Assembly (NCBI GenBank): GCA_011319805.1
Contig: SJRY01000220.1
Location: forward strand, 1 to 24,080
Length of the DNA: 24,080 nucleotides
Direction of reading: 5' to 3'
Source of the DNA: Macrocybe gigantea
Taxonomy: Eukaryota > Basidiomycota > Agaricomycetes > Agaricales > Callistosporiaceae
Shown here: piece by piece, positions 6,746 through 16,560 of the stretch
Position numbering within the stretch: position 1 is the stretch's first letter
How the letters are laid out: each line of letters opens with the position of its first letter
Program-made: the position numbers and the translations under genes
The notes under the pieces: model-generated
What the model was told of the DNA's origin: nothing
Databases searched by the model: none
The model's input: the letters and a program-made list of their open reading frames with translations, nothing else

Positions 6746-9700
6746 TTACACTTGAAGAAGCGTAGCCTTCTCCCGTCCCAGGTGAGCGGCCTTGATCTGC
6801 CTGCCATTTAAGCCCTTCGCAATGACTGTTTGAATGTCACCTGGGACTACATCCAACGCATTGTCGCTCCACTTGACTTCCTCCTCAGGCCCATCGACGC
6901 TGAGGAACAGTCCTTTAACAGGCCGTTCTACTGATAGAGTCACGAGTTCTCCATCTACTTTGACGACCAACCCCGGATCTGGAATTTGGAGATAGCGGTA
7001 GGGCTGTGGCCAATCCGAAAACCTTGCAACCACCCGTCCATTGTCGTCCACTAGTCTTGCTGTAACTACGACGGAGTAGGACGAAGTCCAGATCAAGTCG
7101 CCTGATGGCGGAGCGACGTGTTTCTGTGGGGGACCAGGGCAGCGCATCGAACGCAATTCAGTGGATTGGTTTGGCTGCAGCAACACTTGATGGCTCTCTG
7201 CATACGACCAGCTAGATCGCAAATCGTGGAAAAGGAGTTCGAGCTTCACGGATCTGGCAGATAGCGTCCCGTTAGAAGCCCAAATTTCGAGGCGGGCATC
7301 GTGCGACTGTTGGGCGCCAAATTCATAAAACTGTGTTCATACTGTAAGCAAAGAGGTCGCCATCAATGACTAAGAAGGCGAATTACCTGACGAGGTCGAT
7401 CATTTTCACGGTTTTTGATGACCTGAGCATGTACAATATGACAATCAGGTGTTTGATACTAATAATGGGGATGACGGACCGTTCTGAATATGCCAACTGA
7501 AAATGGGGCCAGTTGTCTGGCGACGCTGTAGTACGCAGGCTTTTTTCGCAGCTGCTTTACGGTCGACAAAGAGGAGATTTTTCAAAACTCTTCGAGACAC
7601 TTACGAAATAGTCCGCTATAGCCCACGATGTTACTGGCCAACAATCGTTCAACTGCCAAACAAGCACACCCGATGTCTGTACATGCAAGAAAATGTTACG
7701 AGCGTCAGAAAAATATCACTTATGCAGATGAGCATAGGACGACACTTGCGTATTCTTTTCCTCTCCCTGCCCACTTACGCCTCCAGACTTGGTAAGCGTA
7801 TCCGATCGCTTCTGACTGCATCAGCTGCGTGGTATACGAATACCTTGGAATATTTATCAGCATATGATAGCGCGTTAGCTAAAATGCTGGGCACTTACTT
7901 TTCAAGGTCCTCCGTAATCCTGAAATTTTCATTCAGAGCAATGGCAAAGCGGCGTTCGAAACTGCCGGCCCGCGTATGTTGAGCCATCAAAGGCGACTGA
8001 GAATACCAGTGTTGTTCGTCTGCCTCGTCCATCCAGTACGAGATTGTCTGCATAGATGGCAGAGCCGGCATTCCGAATTCGCTGCGGCCGCACGATTAGC
8101 TAGGCTCTATCGGAAGCAGGTGGTAGCAAATTACCTGACGAACCGACCACCGAGCTTATCATAATCTTGGTATGGCAATTCCTTACCTCCCCAGATGTTC
8201 CACTGATGCACATCTCCCACGGTCGGATCGGTGGTGTCCCATCCTTCGCCACCGTAAGGGGAACCGCGATGATAAGGAATAGGCGGATCCGTCAACCTTT
8301 TCACAACTTCTGGGAGGACGTGCTCATATAACTTTCTAGCAGGAAGTTCGGGTATGCCTGTCAATTTTTGGAAAGGTCGGAGTTTTGCCCACCAAGGTGA
8401 AATTCACAAACGCACCACCCCATTGGAGTACCATCTGATAATCCTCATTGTTGCCGCAAAATAATGCTACACAAGGATGGTGTCTCAATCGTTTCACATT
8501 GTCCTCAGCTTCTTTCTTGACGCTCGCGACGAAATCGTTACGGGCGGGATAGACGCCGCATGCGAACTGGAAGTCTTGCCAGACCAGAATGCCCAGTTCT
8601 GGAACACGGTGAGTTGGGATTAATCAATACTGGTCATCCTGAATGAAAGCCCATTTTTACTCACCATCGCAGAGGTCGTAAAAGGTATCAGGTTCATATA
8701 CACCACCACCCCAAACTCTAACCATATTCTGGTTCCCGTCACGAAGAAGCGTCAACCAAGCGCGGTATCGTTCCTCCGTTATAGTTGTCAGAAAATTATC
8801 CACGGGAATCCAATTCGAACCTTGTACCCACAATTAAGGTAATTAAAGACATCTTGATAAATTATCATGAAAGGGTGTGCATACCTCCCATAAACATTCG
8901 AACATCATTTACCTCGAATAAGAAAGTAGTTCCACTTCCGTATTCATCTGCTTTGTTCAAGGATTCTTGGATCAGCTGGACCGAGCGAAATCCGATCCGC
9001 TTGACGCATGAATCAAGGACATCGCCATTCTGCGATGGGGGAATAGGGATGTAGCTCAGGAAACGACGAATCGCCATCCGCACCTTTGCCTTCATGGTGA
9101 CTTCCAAATCATACAGATTCTGCTCCCCATAATTAACAGGCCACCACAGATCCACGCCCTTCAAGTCCCAGTTCACGATGTCCTTCGTTACTTTGTTGAC
9201 GACGGTGCCAGTATCTTCGCTCTTCACTAGGCGTCCCATGGAATCTCGGAGTGAGACGCTCAAATTATCGACAAGGTCATTGTCCAGGGAACCGTCAACG
9301 GTTACGTCGACTCTGAGAGACGGTCGGGCGACGCCCTCATCAAAGGAAACAAAACTGCGAGGACGGACTTCGGCTATACTAGCCGCGAAAAACTTGAGCA
9401 ATATGGGCCGATATGGGCCGCACGTCATCAGCTCAGGTCCCTGTTTGACAGTCACTTCCGAACATTCGTTCTATAGAACATCATATGTGCCTCACCCAGT
9501 CCCATCTGGAGGTGTACAAAGCAGAAATTGGAAAACAGTCTGATGCTCCAATGCGAATGAACTGACCTCCAGTTGTACTGGGCCTTGCGCACATACACTC
9601 GGCTTGGATCGCCAAGATTGGTTGAACCCGCGCGGACTTTGCCATATTTGGCTTCTTGCACCTTTGCCAGGATCTTCGCCGACTTGAAATGAAGCAGGAG

Positions 9701-10244
9701 CGTGTTCGAGTCTCTTAGTGTGGGTGGAAATATCGACAGCACGTGTGTTTGGAACATATTGTCGCTAGAAAGTATATGATCGCCATTCTGTGTTCCGATG
9801 TTAAAGCTGCAATGCCTGTTCGTCTGATATCGATGAGTTCTCACCAAGTAAACGTCGCAAAACGTGTCGAGGCCCTCGAAAGTCAAAGTCGCGTGAGGAA
9901 ACGACTGATATCGTTCCAGCGGGAAGATGCACATGTATAACCATTCCGTCTCTCCAACCCCTTCACAAACGAACTCGATAAGCTTCGATAAGACGGAAAT
10001 TAAAAAGAAGTCACGTACATTGCACTTTGTGCTCATTAAAGCCAATGAATGGGTCCGGAATGTGCCCCGACTTGAGCAGTTCGACATGCACCTCGGATGG
10101 GAAAGTCTGTGCAGGTGTCCAGCTTTCTTGGATGTCGCTTCCAGCAAGAGGCAGATGCATTTCATCCAAAACGGATGACAATGCCAAAGCGCGTTGTTTC
10201 CAATACCAAGACTGGTCAAGACAGAGGGTCTGAGCAGGCGACAT
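6746..10244 (-). CDS. Beta-mannosidase, glycoside hydrolase family 2 (about 892 aa)
   Basis: Hydrolyses terminal beta-D-mannose from mannosides. Exons (minus strand): 10244-10019, 9960-9845, 9787-9567, 9505-9496 (10 nt), 9440-9084, 9029-8885, 8820-8665, 8598-8416, 8357-8135, 8081-7899, 7843-7750, 7676-7605, 7551-7480, 7422-7387, 7330-6746. All phases agree and sum to 893 codons. Motifs in order: FPSEVHVELLK, GETEWLY, FEGLDTF, AGSTNLGDPSRVYVRKAQ, RWDWGPELMT, DLWWPVNYG, GGSNWIPVDNF, GNNEDYQ (acid/base Glu about 462), GDVHQWNIW, RFVSEFGMP (nucleophile Glu about 547), LVWQLNDCWPVTSW and a C-terminal beta-sandwich (WSDNALDVVPGD). There is no signal peptide after MSPAQTL, which fits the intracellular beta-mannosidase B type. 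An in-frame upstream ATG at 10283 would add 13 residues. The 9083-9030 intron is in frame and could be retained; exon 10 ends at a GC donor. Confidence 0.93.
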
Positions 10245-10826
10245 TGCGATCGTGGATGAAGAATGCACTGTGAATAATACCACTCTGCGGCCATCAAGTA
10301 TATCTGGCCTCCTATTCGCATGGTCATGAGTGCCAGGATAAATCTCGGAGAAAGGACTTAGACCTCATGATATCAAGACGTGGGGTCTATAGATGCATTG
10401 ACCGTTATGATCGACCAAACGAAATAATGATGGCATCCTAGTTTCCTAGTTTCCTAGTTCGTCCTAGTTGAAAGACTTATCAACCTCTCCGATAGTGTTG
10501 GGGGTTCTTAAAAGACATAGAAGTTGATAGAAAATTCGAAGCTGCAAGTTTAGAAGAGATTTTCCAGAAATCAAGATTCCTTGGAACAATAGTCGCTTTC
10601 TAACGAGGTTGGCGAGTGAAAATAACTTGGTGGTAAGGGCCAAAAAGGCACGTGCTACTATCACTTTTTTTTTTTGCTTTGTTCCCTATGTCTGGCAATA
10701 ATAAATCAAAAAAGAATTTGGAAAACAATTATCGGAACAACACACATAAGAAGAGCTCGAACGCGGCTGTTCAGCTCGTTCAGACTTGTCTATCTAACAC
10801 CACGAAGCAGGCCTTCTCATTACACC
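10245..10826. promoter_or_regulatory. Divergent promoter region of beta-mannosidase and RCE1
   Basis: These 582 bases separate two genes transcribed away from each other. The region holds a short tandem repeat of CCTAGTTT-like 8-mers (10437-10469) and a run of 11 T (about 10665-10675) before the Rce1 start. No convincing gene was found; the long minus-strand frame crossing its left end (to 10327) is beta-mannosidase DNA read through its introns. Confidence 0.5.
10437..10469. repeat. Short tandem repeat CCTAGTTT
   Basis: Four spaced CCTAGTT words (10437, 10445, 10453, 10463) form a small direct repeat in the divergent promoter region. It may be a slippage tract or clustered protein-binding sites; the function is unknown. 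Confidence 0.5.
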
Positions 10827-12327
10827 ATGCCACTCGTTTTTCCAGTTCCCCAGCTAACCACGATCGCCTCGCACGGCGCTGCCTTCTTTTTCGGATCAAT
10901 GTACGTCGGCTCGGTGTACATTTCGAGAAACGCGCGGCTCTCGTTCGAATCCAAGGCCAAGCCCAACAGACATGGTCTCCCGCGGGAAAGGCTCGCGAAC
11001 GAACGATGGAGGGACGACTCGGACGTGATCAAGGCACGCCTTGTCGCGGTTCTGCTCGCGACCCTTGCTTGCTGTCTCGCGATCTCTGGCCTGTTCTGGA
11101 CACTCGTCGGAGACAAGAACGATGTGGGTACACATGTCCCCGTGCCAAAACGCGTCAGGAAGAAAACCACGATCGTGTTGCTGATCTTTGCTCTCCGCCG
11201 TTTTAATCTAGAGGTCAAAACTAACATGCGAATTGATTGTAACGCGTCTTGGCTTTGGCACACCAACTGGCCTGGCTAGTGTTTTGCCTCACCTCGTGAC
11301 GCCTATCCTGTTTTCTGGCCCTTTATATGTGTTATACTTGGATTCGGCCTTGCCCTTGCAGAAATATTGGAATTTCGAAGTGCACGTAGTGGCCAAATTT
11401 CTGTCATGGCAAGGTCTGCGGAACTACGTAGTGGTGGGTACAGTTCAAGCTTCAAAAACGACGCCGAGGATTCCCGCTTGAACGCAAGGCAAACGAAATG
11501 GCCGCCCTCGGAGACCCGGTTGCGCTCTTCCTTTTTTTTTTTCTTTTTTTCCCCCTTTTGGCATTGTCAACTGAGTAAAGCACCAACTAGGGCCCTGTCA
11601 CCGAAGAAATTGTCTTCAGAGCGTGCGTTTTGTCCGTATACCATCTCTCAGGTGCCACTGTCAACCAGATGGTGTTCGTTTCTCCGCTCGTTTTCGGCTT
11701 GGGTACGCCCTTTCAGCTTATTTTGGGATCTTGAGTTCTAACACACGTTCAAACGGGCAAGCCCACGTCCATCATGCCTGGGACACCTTCAACCGGTACG
11801 GTCGCAACACGTCGGCCGCCGCCAAGGCCATCCTCTCTAGCAGTGCGTGGTCCATCTTTATACTTTCTCATGGGGACGCGCTCGTTTCACTAAACTGTCT
11901 CACTATTTTTGTTTGATTTTCTCCCCGATGCAATCCGATCCGCCAGTGTTCCTGTTCGCTTACACCACCATCTTCGGATTCCACGCCGCCTATCTCTTCA
12001 TCCGAACGAGCTCGATCTTTCCCTCGATCAGCAGCCACATATTTTGCAACGTCATGGGTCTCCCGGAGGTTCTCTCCGAATTGAAAAGATATCCAGATAG
12101 AAAACAATGTCAGCTGAACAATTTTTTTCTTGTGTTTTCTCCGAATTTCTCATCCGTTTGCTTTGTGCTGACGGCTCTTATCTCTCGTGGTCTCGTTATC
12201 TCTAGCGATCCTGGTGGCCTATGGCATCGGCTTAATCGGATTCTGGTTGACGCTTCAGCCGTTGACTCGGACGCACAGCAGCTTCTACTGGCAAAATAGA
12301 CACGGTACCGGCTGGTCCGTTTATTGA
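10827..12327 (+). CDS. RCE1: CAAX prenyl protease 2 (Rce1-type), 331 aa
   Basis: ER-membrane endopeptidase that removes the -AAX tripeptide from farnesylated or geranylgeranylated CAAX proteins such as Ras and Rho. Exons 10827-11123, 11212-11433, 11591-11702, 11762-11842, 11947-12108 and 12206-12327 join in frame to 332 codons. Diagnostic motifs: GPVTEEIVFRACVLS (Glu 178/179 and Arg 183 of the EExxxR motif), FGLAHVHHAWDTF (His 212-215) and SSHIFCNVMG (His 268, Asn 272), all in the right order. Several hydrophobic segments (for example LVAVLLATLACCLAISGLF) fit a polytopic protein. The first intron acceptor (11211, CTAG) is the least certain boundary; intron 2 is long for this window (157 nt) and T-rich. 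The start was chosen as the first ATG of the hydrophobic N-terminus (MPLVFPVPQ). Length matches the fungal family. Confidence 0.92.
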
Positions 12328-13200
12328 TGCAAGACGGACTGTCTTCTCAAGCTGATATATTCGACTGCATTCCATTCATTCCTTTTCAATCTACATCACG
12401 TATAATATGAATGTACTGACTCCCCCACGATCCTTGTAACTGTTACATTAATGCTGCCTTTTTTTACCCCTTTTATCAGTTTATTGTTTCTCCTGTGACC
12501 ACAGATAAATCATAACCCGAGCTATCAAACTGCTTGTCGATGGTGTTTGTAATTCGAGGTCATAAATCAGATGATTGAGGCGATCGTGGCGGCGGGACGA
12601 CCCAACAAAAGAACAAAAAAGATGACTATAAGACCCGTCCGAACGCCTTGACGGACGTCTGGATCCACAATCATACAATTCCTCAGCTCAAAGATCCGCC
12701 CGGGCAGGTCCAGGGTAAATATCGTCAAAGATAGTATCCGCAAGCCACTTGATGAACGAAACGCCAACGGCGCTACTTGCTGGTCATGGATCGACACCGG
12801 TAAAGGCACCGAAAAATTTGGCGTCACTTTCTCACCTAATCAAATTGGGAGCACGAAAAGCGCGTTGAATGTTGGTCTCGTAAAGCGTCAGCTACGAGAC
12901 CTAAGTTGCGGCACTCTTTGACAGGAAGATCTCGTCTAGAGGCCTGGCTGGGAACGCTAATGTTGCGGCTTATCGCTTGACGCTTCGCTGGCGAATCCTA
13001 TTGCACCCATTTACAGCATCGAACATGTGCAGATGCGATCACACCTTCATGGGACAAGATACGCCACAGGCCAAAACACCTCGGCGTGGTATACAAAACG
13101 GACCGACGAATGCCCACAAGTTTCTTTTTAAGTCCCAGATACAGTCTAAAACTTGTGACATAGGGTTCTGTCATCGGGGGAACCAAACTCCGTTTATGAA
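12328..13200. other. Convergent 3' region of RCE1 and ATP synthase f, with possible extra exons
   Basis: About 870 bases between two converging genes. Most is probably 3' UTR and spacer. On the minus strand two segments, 12891-12836 and 12772-12688, can be joined across a 63-nt GTGAGA...GTAG intron in matching phase, and give a protein-like tail (contains YETNIQRAFRAPNLI and FIKWLADTIFDDIYPG, then stop). I do not recognise it and found no start exon. A perfect 9-bp hairpin lies in the same place. Confidence 0.25.
12874..12901. repeat. Perfect inverted repeat GGTCTCGTA / TACGAGACC
   Basis: Nine-base arms with a 10-base loop between the two converging genes. It can form a hairpin in RNA from either strand and could affect 3' end formation, but no role is proven. 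Confidence 0.6.
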
Positions 13201-13724
13201 TTAGTGAGGATGGTTCTTGTGGTGCTCTGGAGGAAGTTGCAAAAAGAGTTAGACCGGTATTCGGCGGTAGCGAAGAGAGACGTACTCAAGTGCACTGCGA
13301 AATAGATTTAAATTTAAGAAAGCGTGTTTGAATTGAGGAGATAGAGAATCATACGCACTGTTATAGTCTAACGTGTAGCTGATACCGAAAATGCCGACGA
13401 TGAGGGCAGCCAGAGGTGCGCCCGACGCGTTCTTGCCATTGAACCACCGGCCCTTCACACCGCTGACACGAGGCGCAGCCTGACCCTTTGGAAGCTTGGA
13501 ATAAAAGTCCACGAGAGGCCCAAGTCCGCTTCCAGCGTCACCGCTCTATTTCAACCACGAAGCGGAGCGAAAAAAAATACAAATCGTGACACGTTCACGG
13601 CGCCACGCAAGTCAATGACACAAATCTACACATAGAAGAAGGTGCCACTTACGACGAGCTTGGGCGTCGCAATCTTTGGAGGAATTAGCGACTTGAGCTG
13701 GCGACGAACGAGCGAAGCTTGCAT
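13201..13724 (-). CDS. ATP17: Mitochondrial F1F0 ATP synthase subunit f, 94 aa
   Basis: Small F0 subunit of the inner mitochondrial membrane (Atp17 in yeast). Exons (minus): 13724-13653, 13545-13359, 13226-13201; introns 107 and 132 nt; total 95 codons. Motifs typical of the fungal protein: LIPPKIATPKLV at the N-terminus, GLGPLVDFYSKLPKG, RWFNGKNASGAP, then one transmembrane helix (LAALIVGIFGISYTLDY) and a basic tail HHKNHPH. The last exon is only 26 nt, has a CTAAC branch site before it and ends with TAA. The start MQASLVRRQLKS resembles a short mitochondrial presequence. Not truncated, no frame problem. Confidence 0.9.
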
Positions 13725-14921
13725 GATGATGTGTGTGTATTGCAAGTTCGGATTCAGTCGGAGTGGCTTGGGAACGTTGTTTGTATCTATTTGCAGCAAC
13801 ACTTCCCTCTAACACGATGACCCAGCGCGGTTTGCCACCGCACCTTACGACACAACAGCAAAAGATTAGACATACTCATGCCTTGACGGCCTTAATCTTC
13901 TCATTGAAGGCATTTAGTCAAGCTCTGATTCCTGGTTGAAAGAGTTACCAAGGGCAACAAAGTGGGGCAGCATTCATCTGGACTCTTTCATCGGCCATAC
14001 ATACATGTATCAAAGATTGATTCTTCTTGCCCCCCCCGGCCGTAAGCCTTGAGAGGCATTGCACCTTGTGAGTTTCACCTTACAGCGAAGCTCCGTTTCC
14101 GCGTGAGGCAAAGGCTCATTTTAGCAGGTCGATCCGAGAAGGCTCTCAACTTCCCGAATGCGGAATTGCTGTGATAACTTTGCTGTGAAGTCACCCACAT
14201 CACAAGGCCTAGCCGTCTACAGCATTTGTGGCCCCACTAAGGCAAGACTGGATGAATTGGTAGCATCTGTTTCACGGCTAGACTGGATCATCATCTGACT
14301 AGATGAATTTCGTTGATCTCGAACGTTGCAATCGCTCCTAGGTCGCGCAGACTTCATGTCGACGTTGCGTAATGGTCTTTATGTGGCGATCATTGCCTCG
14401 CCTTCTCGATACATCATCGTTTTCCATTCGACGTTTCTGATCTCTCGGGAATTTAAAAAGAATCGACCCGCCCGTTGAACGTTGTGAAAGTGAGGAGCGA
14501 ACTCTGCCGCGTTGTGAACAGAAGCCCCACTTCAAATGGAACTGATTTCTTGCATAGGAAATGCACACACTTGCATGAACCGTGGCGATACCAACGTAAA
14601 AGCAAGCTTGTCACGGAATTTCCAAAACCGTGAGCCCACATGACAAGCTTGAGTGGTCTTTGCTTGCCCTAGGCTCGAAGGCGAGGTTATTCGCCGGCAG
14701 CTTCTTTCTTCGGAAGCATGTGCAAACGCGTCCTGGGTTTCACCTTCCCATGCGTCATAGCGAACCGGCTTGTAAGGCACAAGGAGAAGCGATCAGGTCC
14801 GCCACAACGGTTTCCTTCCAAGAAATACAAAATATTGATTATTGCAAATATACAAGATACTCAGCAAGAGAAATAGCAAAATGGAGGTAAGGGCGAGGGT
14901 CCGCCCGAGCGCGAGCGCGAT
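13725..14921. other. Spacer without recognisable gene
   Basis: About 1.2 kb between the ATP synthase f start and the 3' end of the 62-aa gene. Open frames here are short, overlap on both strands and show no familiar motif. Its right-hand end near ATP synthase f must contain that gene's promoter. A run of eight C (about 14031-14038) and a small stem (GCTTC...GAAGC near 14700) are the only local structures noticed. Confidence 0.5.
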
Positions 14922-15205
14922 TTACGAGCCAGAGGATTTTTGGCGCGCTGCTCGTTGTTGCGCTGCTTGACATACAAAGCAAAAGTTGTCGACTCTGTCG
15001 ATGTCGTCCTCCACATCTGGGCCAAAGTTCTGGTTGGACGGTTCGGCGTGTTAGAGCGAGAAAGATCATGTTTTAAAGCCTGGAGGAGAAGGGGGGGAAG
15101 AGTACAGGAAGGGAGATGGCAAACCTCGATGCACCGGCACGCTGGCTTTCTGCACTCTGGCGGATGAAAATAGCTTCGACTACAGTGGATGGAGTTGCAA
15201 TCCAT
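14922..15205 (-). CDS. Predicted small cysteine-rich protein, 62 aa, two exons
   Basis: Exon 1 (15205-15125) and exon 2 (15029-14922) join in phase 0 across a 95-nt intron with donor GTTTGC, branch GCTCTAACA and acceptor CAACCAG. The protein starts [18 protein letters not shown], continues with ACRC and, after the junction, [11 protein letters not shown] and FCFVC, then a basic Gln/Arg tail. Seven Cys follow C-x4-C, C-x4-C-x-C and C-x2-C spacing, which suggests a small metal-binding or disulfide-rich fold. There is no signal peptide, so a cytosolic or nuclear zinc-binding protein is more likely than a secreted one. Family not recognised. Support comes from the clean splice geometry and the clustered Cys; both exons are too short to stand alone. 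Confidence 0.5.
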
Positions 15206-16560
15206 GATAGCGATAATCATATGACGTTGGAAATGCTATTCCAGTGTGCAATTTATGTCAGAAACGAGAGGCGAAGGAAGGGATAAAAACTAACGCCACA
15301 ACGCGTCCATCGCGTTCCTTTGCTGTTGACGAAACGAGGGGATTTGAAATACGGCACAAGCGACATGTCGGAAAGAAAACGACGTACGCTAGTCGGCGAC
15401 ACATTGGAGGTGGGGAGGGAGGCAAGGGGGGTTTGCTTGAACGAGGGACAAGAAAAAGATGATGACAGTGAGGCGTCAATTAGAAAGATGGGGGCGTTCG
15501 GGATATTTCGAGGGATTCGAGTCAGGACCTTCTTTCGACCCTTGCTTTATGCAAAATTCCGACTTCTGACTGTCCTAGTTCGACATGCGACATGCGTTGA
15601 CAACCCAGTGTAAAGATCAACAAATCTCATCCCGTTCCAGCCGTGAGACTGGCCACATGTGTGGAAACGATCCCTCGACCTCCGCTCCGATGTTTATGGC
15701 GATTGATTGGATTTCAAAGAACCATGTGACCGGACCAGATGTTTGCAGCGTTGCCACTTCCCATCAAAACGCAGCTGGTCCATTATTCCGAACGCGTCAG
15801 ATAAGGCGCCCAGCCGACCTTGGTTTCTATTGTGGCAGAACGGTTGTTGTTATTGCTTCAAACAATTGAAAGCGTTTTCTTTCAAGATAGAAGGCATAAT
15901 GGCGATAATGAGCTAAAGCGTTTGCAACTTCGTTCCTGGTTCTGAAGCGAGATAACGATGATAGCCAAGATAGCGCCGCCCCGCAATGGGGCCCAAGTAC
16001 GGAGGGAAAAATGCAAGGGCACGATAACGGCAGCCGCCCCATCAGAAATGCTCTCGGAGCAGCTGCTCAAGCCTTCTGCCCGTGAATTCCGAACAGAGCT
16101 GAGTTTCAACTGAACCACTCCGACGTCGTATATTGCGCCATGTTGTGTCGAACATGTGTAAAACGTGCGCCATGGATCAAGCAACGTACAGAGGTGAGAC
16201 TCGAGGCGCACGAGAAAGAAGCCTCGAGTTCGCCGGATGGATGACAAAACACATGTTCACCACGATATGCTGGATTGTGGGGCAAAACAGGCCTTGCTTC
16301 GGGTCGTTTCATCAAAATGGAAGACACCAGGCTGTGATCTCAGGGCGAGCAGCAAGTCAGAAAATCAACGCAACAAAGCACGACGGTGCTTTGTACTCGG
16401 ATATGTTCCAGTGTATTCACGCCCACCTACGAAACAATGGTCTCTGAACTATGCAATTCAGTCGGTTAAGAATCTTCCCCCACAGTGGAAGCGAGGCATC
16501 TGAGATCAAGACAGCGGCGTTCCGCCGTCTCTCCCGGCAAAGAGATAGAACGGACCAAAA
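15206..16560. other. Spacer without recognisable gene
   Basis: About 1.35 kb. Several open frames exist on both strands but none shows a domain, conserved motif or exon chain. It contains a purine-rich tract (about 15405-15435) and a perfect 9-bp inverted repeat at 16199-16229. The left part should hold the promoter of the 62-aa gene and the right part the 3' flank of PIG-T. Confidence 0.45.
16199..16229. repeat. Perfect inverted repeat ACTCGAGGC / GCCTCGAGT
   Basis: Nine-base arms around a 13-base purine-rich loop (GCACGAGAAAGAA) in a gene-free stretch. It may be a chance palindrome around a XhoI-like core or a small hairpin. Confidence 0.5.

Noticed and set aside
9452..10327. 291-aa open frame on the minus strand
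   Set aside because: It is beta-mannosidase DNA read through introns; the family motifs are in it only between splice sites, and the N- and C-terminal parts are in the wrong frame or intronic.
12567..12827. 86-aa minus-strand frame with a hydrophobic stretch
   Set aside because: No start context, no homologous motif, and it overlaps a more protein-like alternative frame in the same place.
15258..15479. Proline/serine-rich minus-strand frame
   Set aside because: Its composition follows from a purine-rich tract on the plus strand; no exon partners or motifs.
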